A stretch of 6,394 nt of DNA from Candidatus Hydrogenedentota bacterium (GTDB taxonomy: Bacteria > Hydrogenedentota > Hydrogenedentia > Hydrogenedentales > SLHB01). Position numbers and translations under genes: made by a program. The notes below the pieces were generated by a model. That model saw only the letters and a program-made list of their open reading frames with translations, made no database searches and had not been told where the DNA came from. The stretch spans positions 1 through 6,394 of the forward strand of contig JAFGTL010000369.1 of assembly GCA_016934125.1 (NCBI GenBank), in the 5' to 3' direction. Positions 6,360 through 6,394 of this stretch are shown here, one piece after another (position 1 is the first letter of the stretch; each line of letters starts with the position of its first letter).

Positions 6360-6393
6360 CCTTTTGGTGTATAATAGCATATACACCACAAGG
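6360..6393. promoter_or_regulatory. 34-bp near-perfect palindrome, probable operator
   Basis: Arms CCTTTTGGTGTATA (6360-6373) and TATACACCACAAGG (6380-6393) pair at 13 of 14 positions around a 6-base centre. The inner nine pairs (TGGTGTATA / TATACACCA) are perfect. The element is AT-rich against a GC-rich background. It contains TATAAT at 6370-6375 and ends in an AAGGA sequence, so a bound dimeric repressor would cover the start region of a plus-strand promoter. The regulator family (PadR, GntR or other) cannot be told from the sequence. Confidence 0.7.
6370..6375 (+). promoter_or_regulatory. Candidate -10 box (TATAAT) of a gene starting beyond the right edge
   Basis: A perfect TATAAT lies inside the palindrome at 6360-6393. 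No good -35 hexamer is present 16-18 bases upstream (around 6346-6353), so it would need an activator, or the match is a by-product of the palindrome. Transcription would begin near 6382, about 8 bases before AAGGA. Confidence 0.45.
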
Positions 6394-6394
6394 A
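6390..6394 (+). promoter_or_regulatory. Candidate ribosome binding site of an off-window plus-strand gene
   Basis: AAGGA at the very end of the window, right after a TATAAT box. A start codon would be expected about 5-9 bases past the edge, in a gene divergent from the NfeD-flotillin operon. Confidence 0.4.

Overview
The window is GC-rich bacterial DNA (by eye about two thirds G+C, not counted) with strong third-position G/C bias, Shine-Dalgarno sites before every gene, and one near-consensus sigma70-type promoter. The gene mix is a GH36/GH27-like alpha-galactosidase, an AhpD-like carboxymuconolactone decarboxylase (CMD) protein, and a flotillin/NfeD pair beside a CgeB-like glycosyltransferase. 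This would suit an uncultured saprophytic lineage such as Hydrogenedentota, Planctomycetota or a relative. That placement is a weak inference, because the window holds no phylogenetic marker gene.

Layout. Positions 1-184 (minus) hold the first 61 codons of a CMD/AhpD-like protein that runs off the left edge. Positions 185-492 are a divergent intergenic region. Positions 493-2412 (plus) encode a 639-residue clan GH-D glycoside hydrolase, probably an alpha-galactosidase. It meets the next gene tail to tail with only 12 bases between stop codons. Positions 2425-6191 are a tight three-gene minus-strand operon, read from right to left: an NfeD/YuaF/YqiJ-like membrane protein, a flotillin-like SPFH protein 2 bases later, and a CgeB-like glycosyltransferase 9 bases after that. 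The operon has a clear promoter at 6265-6294. Positions 6295-6394 are a second divergent region. It ends in a near-perfect 34-bp palindrome that contains a TATAAT box and finishes in an AAGGA ribosome-binding sequence, so a plus-strand gene probably starts just outside the window.

How the genes work together. The NfeD-like protein and the flotillin are a well-known pair that builds functional membrane microdomains. Here the NfeD-like protein carries an unusual His/Asp-rich loop with 9-residue repeats that looks able to bind metal. The third operon member pairs a glycosyltransferase fold with a C-terminal domain resembling the back half of a methyltransferase; its link to the flotillin pair is unexplained. 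The alpha-galactosidase and the CMD protein are transcribed apart from this operon and need not be related to it.

No RNA gene, CRISPR array, insertion sequence, phage gene or clear rho-independent terminator was seen. The most unusual items are the His/Asp repeat loop, the promoter-embedded palindrome, and the glycosyltransferase as third member of a flotillin operon.
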